Source of the DNA: Phenylobacterium sp.
GTDB lineage: Bacteria; Pseudomonadota; Alphaproteobacteria; Caulobacterales; Caulobacteraceae
Assembly (NCBI GenBank): GCA_020402585.1
Contig: JADBZH010000077.1
Span: forward strand, 1 to 32,491
DNA: 32,491 nucleotides
Reading direction: 5' to 3'
Positions 18,672 through 27,080 of the stretch are shown in pieces. Under the pieces are notes generated by a model. It was not told the DNA's origin. It searched no databases and saw only the letters and a list, made by a program, of their open reading frames with translations. How positions within the stretch are numbered: the first letter of the stretch is position 1; each line of letters begins with the position of its first letter. A program made the translations under genes and the position numbers.

Positions 18672-19531
18672 CCCGTCCCCTCGTGCGGGTCATCGGCTCG
18701 GTCAATCTCGACATCGTCGCCAGCGCGCCCTCCCTCCCACGCCCGGGAGAAACCGTCATAGGCGCCAGCCTCACGCGCCATCCCGGAGGCAAGGGCGCCA
18801 ACCAGGCGCTGGCCCTCGCCCGACTGGGCGCCGAAGTCCGGCTGTGGGCCTGGACCGGAATCGACGCCTTCGCGGATGAAGCCCTTGCGCTTCTCAGGGC
18901 CGAAGGCGTGGACCTCTCGGAGGTCATCGGACTGCCCGACAGCCATACGGGCGTCGCCCTCATCGGCGTCGATGCGGCCGGGGAGAACCAGATCCTCGTC
19001 GCTTCGGGCGCGAACGCCCGAATGCGTCCGGAGGATCTTCCCCCGGACATCACCGAGGCCCTCCTGTGCCAGCTGGAGTGTCCGGTGGAGGTTGTGGCCG
19101 CAGCCATCCGCCGGGCCCGGGGGTTCGTCGCCCTCAACCTCGCCCCCTACGCACCCATGCCCCTCGACTGCCTGCAGCGCGCCGACCTCCTGGTCCTCAA
19201 CGCGATCGAGGCGGAGGCGCTCGGAGACCAGGTCGCGCAGGCGGGCGGCGCCGTGGCCATCACCCTGGGCGCCGAGGGGGCTCGCCTGCTCCGGGGAGGC
19301 CGCGAGACGGCGCGCGTCCGTCCTCCGGAGGTCCGCGTGGTGGACTCCACGGGGGCCGGGGATGTCTTCACAAGCGCCCTGATGCTGTCCCTGCTGGAGG
19401 GGGGGGACGATACGGGCGCCCTGCGGTTCGCCTGCACCGCCGCGGCCCTCTCCGCCACCCGACCTGGCGCGCAGACGGCGTGCCCGACCCGGCGGGAGGT
19501 CGAGGATCTGCTGGCCGGAGACATGACATGA
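18668..19531 (+). CDS. rbsK: ribokinase (PfkB family sugar kinase)
   Basis: A 287 aa PfkB-family kinase, probably phosphorylating ribose released by the nucleoside hydrolase before it to ribose-5-phosphate. The N-terminal GSVNLDIVASAPSLPRPGET and the GGKGANQA signature (40-47) are typical of ribokinases. LNAIEAEAL (177-185) is the anion/metal segment, and DSTGAGDVF (226-234) carries the catalytic base D232. It overlaps the hydrolase gene and the following oxygenase gene by 4 bases each (ATGA), so all three are made from one transcript. Another sugar or a nucleoside as substrate is possible within the family; the neighbour makes ribose the best guess. Confidence 0.92.
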   Translation: MTRPLVRVIGSVNLDIVASAPSLPRPGETVIGASLTRHPGGKGANQALALARLGAEVRLWAWTGIDAFADEALALLRAEGVDLSEVIGLPDSHTGVALIGVDAAGENQILVASGANARMRPEDLPPDITEALLCQLECPVEVVAAAIRRARGFVALNLAPYAPMPLDCLQRADLLVLNAIEAEALGDQVAQAGGAVAITLGAEGARLLRGGRETARVRPPEVRVVDSTGAGDVFTSALMLSLLEGGDDTGALRFACTAAALSATRPGAQTACPTRREVEDLLAGDMT

Positions 19532-20454
19532 GCGGGATCGTGCCTGAACTGAGGCTCTCCGACTTCACCGGTCCGGACCCCGCGGCTCGGGAGCGGTTCC
19601 AGGCCGACCTGTTCGCCGCCCTCCGCCGTTGGGGGTTCGTCATCCTGGCCGACCACAATGTCCCGACCGCCCTGCTCGAGACGGCTTACGGCCTGAGCGC
19701 TTCCCTCTTCCAGCTTCCGGAGCCGACCAAGCTCGCCGGAGCCGGGAACCTGAGGGGGTACGCGCCGTTCGGGAAGGAGCACGCCCGGAACAGCCAGACA
19801 CCGGACCTCAAGGAATTCTGGCAGATCGGTCGTGAGCCGACGCCGGAGGCCCTGGCCGTCGAGCCCCTTCCGGCCAATGTGTGGCCTGAGGCCCTGCCGG
19901 GGTTCCGCGAGACCTTCTCGGCGCTTTACGAGGGCCTCGACCGGACGGGACGCCTCCTTCTGTCCGCCCTCGCCGCCCCGCTGGACCTCCCGGCGGACTG
20001 GTTCGAGACCCGGGTCCGTTACGGCCCCTCCCTGCTGCGTCTGCTTCACTATCCCCCTGTGCCCGCAGACGCGCCCGCGGGCGCCGTGCGTTCGGCCGCG
20101 CATGAGGACATCAACCTCCTCACCATCCTGGTCGCCGCCCGGGGCGCCGGCCTTCAGCTCCTGGACCGCGACGGAAGCTGGGTCGCCGTCGAGACAGACC
20201 CCGGGAAACTCATCGTCGACTCAGGCGACATGCTGGCCCGCCTGACCAACGGGGTGATCCCGGCCACCACCCACAGGGTGGTGAACCCCGACGGCCCGAA
20301 CGTCAGCCGCTACTCCATGCCCTTCTTTCTTCACCCGCACTCGGACCTGTCCCTGGCCGCCCTGCCCTCATGCCGGCAGGGTCGCACGCCTGAACCCGAG
20401 ATCACCGCCGGTGACTTCCTCGCCCAGCGACTGCGGGAAATCGGGCTCGCGTGA
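19528..20454 (+). CDS. 2-oxoglutarate/Fe(II) oxygenase, isopenicillin N synthase-like
   Basis: A 308 aa non-heme iron oxygenase of the isopenicillin N synthase-like family. The double-stranded beta-helix facial triad is visible as H192-x-D194 (AAHEDINLLTIL) and H249 (ATTHRVVNP). The 2-oxoglutarate-binding R-x-S is R261/S263 (SRYSMPFFLHP). The N-terminal DIOX_N part includes RRWGFVILADH and RGYAPFGKE. The ATG at 19528 overlaps the ribokinase stop; reading upstream from 19066 would lie out of frame inside the kinase. The three-gene linkage points to oxidation of a nucleoside, base or sugar, and thymine-7-hydroxylase belongs to this same superfamily, but the substrate is not shown by sequence. 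Confidence 0.93.
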   Translation: MSGIVPELRLSDFTGPDPAARERFQADLFAALRRWGFVILADHNVPTALLETAYGLSASLFQLPEPTKLAGAGNLRGYAPFGKEHARNSQTPDLKEFWQIGREPTPEALAVEPLPANVWPEALPGFRETFSALYEGLDRTGRLLLSALAAPLDLPADWFETRVRYGPSLLRLLHYPPVPADAPAGAVRSAAHEDINLLTILVAARGAGLQLLDRDGSWVAVETDPGKLIVDSGDMLARLTNGVIPATTHRVVNPDGPNVSRYSMPFFLHPHSDLSLAALPSCRQGRTPEPEITAGDFLAQRLREIGLA

Positions 20455-20477
20455 CGCAGGCTGAACGCACAAGGCCT

Positions 20478-20507
20478 TTGCGCACCAGCGCCCGCCTCGA
20501 CTAGTGT
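20478..20507 (+). promoter_or_regulatory. candidate promoter of the mla operon
   Basis: TTGCGC (20478-20483) and TAGTGT (20502-20507) are 18 bases apart, about 50 bases before the mlaE ATG, in the only gap (20455-20558) before this operon. The -35 element is identical to that proposed for guaB. The leader also has a GGCCC...GGGCC stem (20525-20540). Confidence 0.4.
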
Positions 20508-20558
20508 GTCGACGTGCGCGGCGCGGCCCCTCCCCGGGCCCCGCGACAGGATGAGTTC

Positions 20559-21674
20559 ATGAGCCCGGCCCCCGTCTTCAGTGAACCTGACGCCTCGCAG
20601 GCGGGCGAGTTCCGGCTTGCCGGCGACTGGTGCGGCGCGCAGGTGCAGGAGATCGGAGACGCTCTGATCCGGTCCGTGCGGGTGGCGCCGGCCTCGACCC
20701 TTGATCTCACCGAGGTCCGCCGCATGGACATCGCCGGCGCCTGGGCTGTCCTCAGGGCCCTGGGCGCCGAGCGGGATATCGGGCGGATCAAGGCCCGTCC
20801 GGAACACCTGCGCCTGCTCGACATGGTCGCAAGCGCCGACGCCTCCCGGCCCAAACGCCGATCCGGGCCCGGCCCGATCCGCGCCTTCCTGGAACGTATC
20901 GGCAGGGGCGTGATGAGCGTCGTGGAGGAAACCTACGGGACCCTCGCCTTCGCCGGACGGCTCATGGTCGTCACCGGCAAGACCCTGACGGATCCTCGGC
21001 GCATCCGCTGGGCGTCCTGCGTGTCGATGGCGGAGCGCGCCGGCCTGGACGCCCTGCCGATCGTGATCGTGACCACCTTCTTCATCGGCGCCGTCGTGGG
21101 TCTCCTGGGCGTGAACACGCTGAGGCAGTTCGGCGCGGAAGTGTTCGCCGTCGAGCTGATCGGCATCGCTGTCACCCGGGAGTTTGGAATCGTCATCACG
21201 GCGGTTCTTCTCGCGGGGCGGTCCGCTTCGGCCTTCGCCGCCGAGATCGGCTCCATGAAGATGACCCAGGAGGTCGACGCCATGCGGGTCATGGGGGTCG
21301 ACCCCTTCGAGGCCCTCGTCTTCCCGCGGGTTGCGGCCCTGCTTCTGATCATCCCGCTTCTTGCCTTCGTCGCGACCGTCGCGGGACTGATGGGCGGCGC
21401 CCTCGTCACCTGGTCCATGCTGGGGCTCGGCCCCAACTTCTTCATGACCCGTCTGGTCGAGAACGTCGGCGCCACGCACTTCTGGATCGCCCTTTCCAAG
21501 GCCCCGGTCATGGCGATCGCGATCGCCGGCATCGGCTGCCGGCAGGGCATGCTCGTCAAGGGCGATGTCCTCTCCCTCGGCCAGCGGGTGACCGCCGCCG
21601 TCGTCCAGGCGATCTTCGCCATCATCTTCATCGATGCCGTCTTCGCCCTGATCTACATGGAGCTGGATCTTTGA
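20559..21674 (+). CDS. mlaE: MlaE-type ABC transporter permease with N-terminal STAS domain
   Basis: Inner-membrane permease of the Mla phospholipid transport system. At 371 aa it is longer than E. coli MlaE (~260 aa): residues 1-~95 form a STAS-like domain (LDLTEVRRMDIAGAWAVLRA), the equivalent of MlaB fused to the permease. The MlaE domain follows with about five membrane helices and conserved segments GAVVGLLGVNTLRQFGA and TREFGIVITAVLLAGRSASA, plus EIGSMKMTQEVDAMRVMG. The ATG at 20559 is preferred over an upstream start because AGGA lies seven bases before it. It leads an operon mlaE-mlaF-mlaD-lipoprotein. Identity is firm; the lipid cargo and direction of transport are family inference. 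Confidence 0.95.
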   Translation: MSPAPVFSEPDASQAGEFRLAGDWCGAQVQEIGDALIRSVRVAPASTLDLTEVRRMDIAGAWAVLRALGAERDIGRIKARPEHLRLLDMVASADASRPKRRSGPGPIRAFLERIGRGVMSVVEETYGTLAFAGRLMVVTGKTLTDPRRIRWASCVSMAERAGLDALPIVIVTTFFIGAVVGLLGVNTLRQFGAEVFAVELIGIAVTREFGIVITAVLLAGRSASAFAAEIGSMKMTQEVDAMRVMGVDPFEALVFPRVAALLLIIPLLAFVATVAGLMGGALVTWSMLGLGPNFFMTRLVENVGATHFWIALSKAPVMAIAIAGIGCRQGMLVKGDVLSLGQRVTAAVVQAIFAIIFIDAVFALIYMELDL

Positions 21675-22477
21675 CCGGGCCAGCCGCCATGGAAACGTCC
21701 GACGAAGCTCCGGCGATCGAGATCCAGGGGCTGAAGTCCCAGTTCGGGTCCCGGGTGATCCACGAGAACCTCGATCTGACCGTGCAGAGGGGCGAGATCC
21801 TGGGCGTGGTGGGCGGCTCCGGGTCCGGCAAGTCGGTCATGCTGAACTCGCTCATCGGACTGAAGCGGCCAGAGGGCGGTTCCATCCGGGTCTTCGGGTA
21901 CGACATCCACGCCGACCCGAACCGGCGATGGGGGTCAATAGAGCGCCGCTGGGGCGTTCTCTTCCAGCAAGGCGCCCTGTTCTCGAACCTGACCGTCGCG
22001 GAGAATGTCGAGGCGCCGCTGATGGAGCACACCCGGCTCTCGCGCAAGACGATGCGCGAACTGGCTGAGATCCGCATCGCCCTGGTCGGCCTGCCGCCAG
22101 AGGCCTGCGACCTGAAGCCTTCCGAGCTGTCCGGCGGCATGCGCAAGCGCGCGGGCCTCGCCCGGGCCCTCGCCCTCGACCCCGAGCTCCTCTTCCTTGA
22201 CGAGCCCACCGCCGGACTGGACCCCATCGGCGCAGCGGCGTTCGACGACCTGATCCTGGAGCTGTCCCGGAGCCTGGGACTCACCGTCTTCATGATCACG
22301 CACGACCTGGATACCCTGTACGCCATCACGACGCGCGTCGCCGTGCTCGCCGACAAGCATGTGGTCGCCGCCGCACCGGTCAGGGACCTCGAATCTTCAA
22401 CCCACCCCTGGATCCGGGAATACTTCCTGGGGCCCCGGGGCCGCGCCGCCGCCCTGAAATCCCGGAGCCAGGCCTGA
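21671..22477 (+). CDS. mlaF: MlaF-type ABC transporter ATP-binding protein
   Basis: A 268 aa cytosolic ATPase that drives the Mla transporter. The Walker A motif GGSGSGKS is at 48-55, with the Q-loop in LFQQGALFSNLTVAEN, the ABC signature ELSGGMRKRAGLARA, Walker B LLFLDEPTAGLDP and the switch His in ITHD. The start is taken as TTG 21671, overlapping the mlaE stop as TTGA with GGAG eight bases upstream; ATG 21689, six codons later, is a real alternative without a clear ribosome binding site. The stop shares one base with the mlaD start (TGATG). Confidence 0.95.
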   Translation: MTGPAAMETSDEAPAIEIQGLKSQFGSRVIHENLDLTVQRGEILGVVGGSGSGKSVMLNSLIGLKRPEGGSIRVFGYDIHADPNRRWGSIERRWGVLFQQGALFSNLTVAENVEAPLMEHTRLSRKTMRELAEIRIALVGLPPEACDLKPSELSGGMRKRAGLARALALDPELLFLDEPTAGLDPIGAAAFDDLILELSRSLGLTVFMITHDLDTLYAITTRVAVLADKHVVAAAPVRDLESSTHPWIREYFLGPRGRAAALKSRSQA

Positions 22478-23415
22478 TGGAAAAAGACGCCAACTACGCC
22501 CTTGTGGGGCTGATCTCGCTTCTCCTGCTGGTCGGGCTGTTGAGCTTCGGCATCTGGCTGTCCCAGTTCAACCTGAACCGGGATTTCCAGAACTATGACA
22601 TCGTCTTCCAGGGTCCGGTGAACGGGCTCAGCCGGGGCGGCGAAGTCCGCTTCAACGGGATCAAGGTGGGCGAGATCACCCAGATAGAGCTTTACCCACA
22701 GAACACCGAGAAGGTGGTCGCCCATGTCCGCATGAGCACGGACGTGCCCGTGCGCGCCGATTCCGTCGCCTCCATCGAGCCCCTCGGCATCACAGGGGTC
22801 AACTTCATCCAGGTCAGCGCCGGCACCCGGGCGAACCCCCTGATCCGCGAGCAGGTCGCCTTCGGCCAGACGCCCGTGATTCCCTCCCGGCCCTCAGCCC
22901 TCGATGGCATCTTCTCTGGAGGCGAATCTGTCCTGACCGAGACGGTGAAGGCGCTGCAGGGGATCAATTCCATCCTCACGCCAGAGAACATCGCAGCGCT
23001 CCAGGGCGCGCTGCGAAATACCGAGGCCTTCTCAGCCGAGCTCGTCCGCCACAAGAGCGTCATCGCCGACACGCAGACCGCCCTGCAAAGCCTGGACAAC
23101 GCCGCCAAGGAGATCGCAGCCCTGTCCGCCTCCAGCAGGGGGCTGGTGGAGGGTGAAGGCGCCCAGTCCCTGAAGAGCCTTGGCGAGGCCGCCACAGAGA
23201 CCCGGGCGGCGGTCCAGGATGTCCGGGCCCTGCTCGCCCGGGTCGAAGGGCCTGCAGGCGAGTACACCGCCAGCGGCCTCGCGCAGTTCACGGCCGCAGT
23301 CGGCGCCCTGCAGGGTGCGGCGGACTCCCTCACCCGTCTCTCCCGAGAACTGGAAGCCAATCCCCGCGGTCTCCTCACCAAGAGTCCCGGCAAGGAAAAG
23401 GAGGTCCGCCCGTGA
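22477..23415 (+). CDS. mlaD: MlaD-type MCE domain lipid-binding protein
   Basis: A 312 aa protein with one N-terminal membrane anchor (residues ~8-29, YALVGLISLLLLVGLLSFG) and one periplasmic MCE domain (about 38-115), including GLSRGGEVRFNGIKVGEI and SIEPLGITGVNFIQV. A long helical tail with many Ala, Glu and Gln residues follows (about 150-290), as in the tunnel-forming helices of MCE proteins. It binds lipid and docks on MlaE. E. coli MlaD is ~180 aa, so this belongs to the longer alphaproteobacterial type. It overlaps the neighbouring genes by 1 base (mlaF) and 4 bases (lipoprotein). Confidence 0.94.
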   Translation: MEKDANYALVGLISLLLLVGLLSFGIWLSQFNLNRDFQNYDIVFQGPVNGLSRGGEVRFNGIKVGEITQIELYPQNTEKVVAHVRMSTDVPVRADSVASIEPLGITGVNFIQVSAGTRANPLIREQVAFGQTPVIPSRPSALDGIFSGGESVLTETVKALQGINSILTPENIAALQGALRNTEAFSAELVRHKSVIADTQTALQSLDNAAKEIAALSASSRGLVEGEGAQSLKSLGEAATETRAAVQDVRALLARVEGPAGEYTASGLAQFTAAVGALQGAADSLTRLSRELEANPRGLLTKSPGKEKEVRP

Positions 23416-24053
23416 CCCTGACCCGGAACCTTTCACGACTCGCCGGCGCCCTTGCAGCCCTCGCCCTGGGCGGCTGCATCACCCTCCTGCCGGACACCCA
23501 GCCGGCCCAGCTCTACCGGTTCACCCCGGATCCCGGACCCCTGGCCGCCGCCTCCGACGCCGGCACAGCCCGGACGCCCCTGATCCGCGCCGGGGGCAGC
23601 TTTCACCCCGCCGCCGCAGGCGATCGGATCCTGACCGCAGAGGGGGCGGAGGCCGCCTACCTCGCCAACGCCCGCTGGACCCAGTCCGCATCGGTGTTGT
23701 TCGACCAGGCGCTTGTCGCCGCCTTCGCCGCCAGCTCCGAGAGCGCCCGCCTGATCACGCCCGGTGAACTCGGACGTCCGGCCTTTGGGCTCAGGGTCGA
23801 CGTCTCCCGCTTCGAGGCGGACTACGACAAAGGTTCCCGGGCAGCGCCGGAGGTCCGCATCGACCTGCATGTCGTGGTCACGCGTCTGCGGGACCAGAAG
23901 GTGGTCCGGGAACAGTCCTTCTCGGTCAGACGACGGGCCTCGGAGAACCGTGGCGGGGCGATCGCTGAGGCCTTCAGGGAGGCGGCGGCGGAAGCCCTGG
24001 GCGCCATCGTCAGGACCGCCGACGAGGGCGTGGCGGCGGGACCCGCCGCCTGA
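23412..24053 (+). CDS. ABC-type transport auxiliary lipoprotein (PqiC-like)
   Basis: A 213 aa lipoprotein of the ABC transport auxiliary family (PqiC/YmbA-like, DUF330). The signal peptide ends in the lipobox ALGGC with the lipidated C22; residue 23 is Ile, not Asp, consistent with transfer to the outer membrane. The mature protein has the family pattern LYRFTPDPG, then ADGDRI-like and RVDVSRFEADY segments. The GTG start (23412) overlaps the mlaD stop as GTGA. It probably takes the outer-membrane side of this Mla-type pathway, since no mlaA or mlaC is present in the cluster. It converges on folD with only 4 bases between; no terminator hairpin is visible. Confidence 0.9.
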   Translation: MTLTRNLSRLAGALAALALGGCITLLPDTQPAQLYRFTPDPGPLAAASDAGTARTPLIRAGGSFHPAAAGDRILTAEGAEAAYLANARWTQSASVLFDQALVAAFAASSESARLITPGELGRPAFGLRVDVSRFEADYDKGSRAAPEVRIDLHVVVTRLRDQKVVREQSFSVRRRASENRGGAIAEAFREAAAEALGAIVRTADEGVAAGPAA

Positions 24054-24057
24054 GACG

Positions 24058-24951
24058 CTAAACCCGGTGAATGCGCCTTGCCGCCGTCACCGTATTGGCA
24101 AGGAGACAGGCGACGGTCATGGGGCCGACTCCATTGGGGACGGGCGTGATGGCCCCAGCGACCTTCCGGGCGGTGCGGAAGTCGACATCGCCGACCAGCT
24201 TGGTCCTGCCCTCCGCCGCCTTGGCCGGGTCATCGAAGGGCACGCGGTTGATGCCGACATCGATCACGGTGGCGCCCGGCTTGATCCAGTCCCCCGGGAT
24301 CATCCGGGGGCGTCCCACCGCCGCCACCAGGATGTCCGCCTCGCGACAGACAGAAGCCAGGTCGCGGGTCCGGGAGTGGGCGATGGTGACCGTGCAGTCC
24401 GCCTGAAGCAGCAGCTGGGCCACAGGCCGGCCCACCAAGATGGACCGCCCCAGCACGACGGCGCGAAGACCCGAGAGATCTTCGCCCAAGGTCTGCCGGA
24501 GCAGGATCATGCACCCGACGGGCGTGCACGGCGCCAGAGCCGGAAGGCCCTGTGAAAGCCGGCCCGCATTGATCACGTGAAGGCCGTCGACGTCCTTGTC
24601 CGGATCGATCGCCGCAATGACCGTCTTCTCATCCAGGCCCGCGGGCAAGGGCATCTGGACCAGTATGCCGTGAATGGCGGGATCGGCGTTCAGCTGGCGT
24701 ACAAGGTCGATCAGCGCAGCCTGCGACGTCTCGGCGGGCAGCTTGTGGGTGACGGAGTGCATCCCGGCGGCCTGGGACTGCTCTCCCTTTGACCGGACAT
24801 AGACTTGGGAGGCCGGATCCTCGCCAACCAGCACCACGGCCAGCCCCGGCGTCAGACCATGCCTTGCCTTCAGTTCCGCCACCTCTGCGGCCACCCTGGC
24901 CCGGAGGTTGTCAGCTTCGGCGCGTCCGTCGATCAGCCTGGCCTCGCTCAT
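24058..24951 (-). CDS. folD: bifunctional methylenetetrahydrofolate dehydrogenase/cyclohydrolase
   Basis: A 297 aa cytosolic homodimeric enzyme converting 5,10-methylene-THF to 10-formyl-THF via the methenyl form, with NADP+. The catalytic lysine is K55 in [14 protein letters not shown], with ILVQMPLP and [10 protein letters not shown] following. The nucleotide-binding signature is [14 protein letters not shown]; the usual S-x-I-V-G-R-P appears as S-I-L-V-G-R-P. The C-terminal signature is [11 protein letters not shown]. Length and order of motifs are typical. Its start overlaps the Nudix gene stop by 4 bases, so it is the last gene of the GST-nuclease-Nudix-folD operon. Confidence 0.97.
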   Translation of the reverse strand: MSEARLIDGRAEADNLRARVAAEVAELKARHGLTPGLAVVLVGEDPASQVYVRSKGEQSQAAGMHSVTHKLPAETSQAALIDLVRQLNADPAIHGILVQMPLPAGLDEKTVIAAIDPDKDVDGLHVINAGRLSQGLPALAPCTPVGCMILLRQTLGEDLSGLRAVVLGRSILVGRPVAQLLLQADCTVTIAHSRTRDLASVCREADILVAAVGRPRMIPGDWIKPGATVIDVGINRVPFDDPAKAAEGRTKLVGDVDFRTARKVAGAITPVPNGVGPMTVACLLANTVTAARRIHRV

Positions 24952-25451
24952 GCTTCCCTCCGTGCGCCCAGGCGCCCTCGCCTACTATGCCCGGAAGGGT
25001 CGCGCAAACCCCGCAGCCACTGGACAACGGCCCAGGCGTGCGACTCCCGGTGCAGGGTGCGGATCGCCTCCATCGGGGTTCGCCAGACCAGCCTGTGATC
25101 AGGTTCGGTCAGGCGCTCAGGCGCCTCAGCCAGGATATCCACAACGAAATAGCGCCCCCGCACATTGAAGGCCCGGCCGTCGTTGATCACCACGCGGTCG
25201 GAGGAGCCGCCCAGCTCACCCACCGGCGCGACCTGGAGACCCGTCTCTTCCTCGAACTCTCGCACCAGGGCGGTCTCAGGATCTTCCCCGGGCTCGATCC
25301 CCCCGCCGGGTAGGGCCAGCCAGACCTGCGAGGACGGATCCCCAATCTCCACAAGGGCGATCCGCCGTCCCCGGCGGGCGATCCCGAAGACCGAGGGGCG
25401 GTCAGGCCAGTTGCCACCCTCCTCCGGCAACCCGAACTGTGGGTCCCCCAT
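24948..25451 (-). CDS. Nudix hydrolase
   Basis: A 167 aa Nudix-fold pyrophosphohydrolase. The complete box G-x5-E-x7-R-E-U-x-E-E-x-G-U is present at residues 50-72 (G50, E56, R64, E65, E68, E69, G71), so it should be active on a nucleoside diphosphate linked to another group. It lacks motifs I recognise for a particular substrate (no RppH or ADP-ribose signature). The C-terminal ~20 residues are Arg/Gly-rich. Its ATG shares one base with the nuclease stop and it overlaps folD by 4 bases. A nucleotide-sanitising or salvage role fits the secreted nuclease before it, but that is inference. Confidence 0.92.
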   Translation of the reverse strand: MGDPQFGLPEEGGNWPDRPSVFGIARRGRRIALVEIGDPSSQVWLALPGGGIEPGEDPETALVREFEEETGLQVAPVGELGGSSDRVVINDGRAFNVRGRYFVVDILAEAPERLTEPDHRLVWRTPMEAIRTLHRESHAWAVVQWLRGLRDPSGHSRRGRLGARREA

Positions 25452-26464
25452 CAGTCCTTGCCGTAGAAGGAGGTCCAGATGTCGACCCGACCTGAAAGGG
25501 CGTCCTGGACCGTGACTTCAGGCCACCCGACCTTGGACCCCTCGGACGCCTTCCAGGCCAGTCCCACGAAGTCCCTGAGGGCGCCCGCGCCATGACCCAG
25601 TCGCTCGCCGGCGAAGGCGGCGCCCCGGGGATCGCCGGCGACGAGACCGCCCGACTTCTCCAGTCGGTAGAGCGCCGGGACCTCTTTCCAGGCGACGGCC
25701 AGATAGGCCGCAATGCGGGCCTCCAGCCCGCCCGTCTCAGGCGCAGGAGACGGCATGGCGCGGCGCACATCCGCCAGCCTCACGCCCGCCGCCACGAGTT
25801 CGCCCTCGAACCGGGAATGGATCCGATCGCGGGTGAACCCCTCGGGGTTCGGGCCCTCGGCCCAGCCATTGTAGTGGTGGGTCACGTGCAGGGGTTGCGA
25901 GCCATCCGCGACATAGTGCGAGAGCCGGCCAAGGGTCTGGAGAAGAAGGGCCTCCCGCCGCCGAAGGTCGGCCCGGAACCAGGCCCTGCGATCGGGCTTG
26001 CGCTCAGTCTTCACCGCATGATCGAGGACCCGCCACATGGCGAAGTCCTTGGTGAGCTGCTGCTGGGTCTCCAGGATCGAGTAGTAGAGCCAGCCCGCCT
26101 TCCAGGCGTTGGTCCCCGCTGCGCGCAGGAGGGTCTCGTAGGCCTCCCGATCAGGGGGCATGGCGTCGAGCCGGGGCCCGCCCATCGCCGTTCCATCGTC
26201 CAGGACGTCCAGGAAGTGGCCTGCGTCGAGAGCCACGCCGTGCGCACGGCCAGATCCCTTCGACCTGTCGAGTTCGCGGGAAAGCTCGCCCACATCGGCG
26301 ATGGCGGCGGGGCTGCGGAGGAAGGCCGGAAGATCCGGCGGCAGGGACTCCATGGCCGCCACCCCCACCATCCGATGGCCCGACGCGCCCCAGGCCTGCG
26401 CAGGGTCCGGCCCGGCAAATGTCAGGGCCAGCAGGGCGAGGACGGTGGCGACGCGACGGGTCAT
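25451..26464 (-). CDS. secreted S1/P1-type zinc nuclease
   Basis: A 337 aa member of the S1/P1 nuclease and phospholipase C fold. A signal peptide (residues 1-24, ending AQA) is followed directly by Trp25. In this family the mature N-terminal Trp binds zinc through its amine and carbonyl, so the cleavage site makes the enzyme. Other ligands are visible: H30 (GASGHR), H83 and D86 (HFLD), H183 and D187 (LSHYVAD), H193 and H197 (QPLHVTHHYNG). It would act in the periplasm or outside the cell on single-stranded DNA or RNA, releasing 5'-nucleotides; phospholipid as substrate cannot be fully excluded. It overlaps the upstream GST gene as ATGA and the Nudix gene by one base. Confidence 0.9.
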   Translation of the reverse strand: MTRRVATVLALLALTFAGPDPAQAWGASGHRMVGVAAMESLPPDLPAFLRSPAAIADVGELSRELDRSKGSGRAHGVALDAGHFLDVLDDGTAMGGPRLDAMPPDREAYETLLRAAGTNAWKAGWLYYSILETQQQLTKDFAMWRVLDHAVKTERKPDRRAWFRADLRRREALLLQTLGRLSHYVADGSQPLHVTHHYNGWAEGPNPEGFTRDRIHSRFEGELVAAGVRLADVRRAMPSPAPETGGLEARIAAYLAVAWKEVPALYRLEKSGGLVAGDPRGAAFAGERLGHGAGALRDFVGLAWKASEGSKVGWPEVTVQDALSGRVDIWTSFYGKD

Positions 26465-27060
26465 GGAGAGACTCCAAGGGCGGGCAGGCCGAGAAACGCC
26501 TCACACCGGGAGATCCAGCCGGAGACTGAGGGCCGGGACTGCAGGGACAGACCGGCTTCGGGCGCGAAGCGGGTGTAGGGGACCAGGGCCATGTCCGCCA
26601 GGCTGAACGCCTCGCCCACCAGCCAGTCGCGCCCCTTCAGAGCGGTGTCCAGGTGATCCAGCGCCCCTTCGGCCCGACGCACCAGGTCGGGATCGAGGGT
26701 GTCCGGTGTCTTCCCGAGGTAGCGCACCTGGAACCGGGCCACCGCCACATAGGGTTCATGGCTGTACTGTTCCCAGAACATCCACTCCAGCACCCGGGAT
26801 TCCAGATAGGGCTCGGCGGGGATCAGGTCTGAGCCCCGGCCAAGATGAAGGAGGATGGCGTTGGACTGGGCGAGAGGCCGACCGTCGTCGAGGAGCACCA
26901 GGGGCACCTGCCCCGCAGGGTTCATGGCCAGGAAGGCGGGGGTCCGGGTCTCGCCCTTCAGCACGCCGGTCTCGACCCAGTCGTAGGCAAGACCCAGGTG
27001 ATCGGCGGTCCATTTCACCTTCAGGCAGTTGCCTGAGATCGAGTCGCCGAAGATCTTCAT
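26461..27060 (-). CDS. glutathione S-transferase family protein
   Basis: A 199 aa soluble GST. The thioredoxin-like N-terminal domain (1-~80) contains DSISGNCLKVKW at the glutathione site, NPAGQVPLVLLDDG with the cis-proline, and LAQSNAILLHLG. The all-helical C-terminal domain follows, with GEAFSLADMALVPY matching the conserved GST C-terminal motif. The ATG at 27060 is chosen because AGGAG lies about 7 bases upstream; reading back to 27306 would run through the divergent promoter and into the 3D gene. It is the first gene of the minus-strand operon and overlaps the nuclease gene by 4 bases. The substrate is unknown. Confidence 0.92.
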   Translation of the reverse strand: MKIFGDSISGNCLKVKWTADHLGLAYDWVETGVLKGETRTPAFLAMNPAGQVPLVLLDDGRPLAQSNAILLHLGRGSDLIPAEPYLESRVLEWMFWEQYSHEPYVAVARFQVRYLGKTPDTLDPDLVRRAEGALDHLDTALKGRDWLVGEAFSLADMALVPYTRFAPEAGLSLQSRPSVSGWISRCEAFLGLPALGVSP

Positions 27061-27080
27061 GATCGTGCTCCTGTCAGCCG

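Noticed and set aside
19066..20454. A longer, 462-residue version of the 2-oxoglutarate oxygenase
   Set aside because: The added 154 residues are out of frame within the ribokinase-family gene and Gly/Arg-rich; the ATG at 19528 with its ATGA overlap fits the family length.
22477..23415. PqiB-type multi-MCE protein for the mlaD gene
   Set aside because: Only one MCE domain is present and the partners are MlaE and MlaF type, not PqiA; only the lipoprotein resembles the Pqi system.
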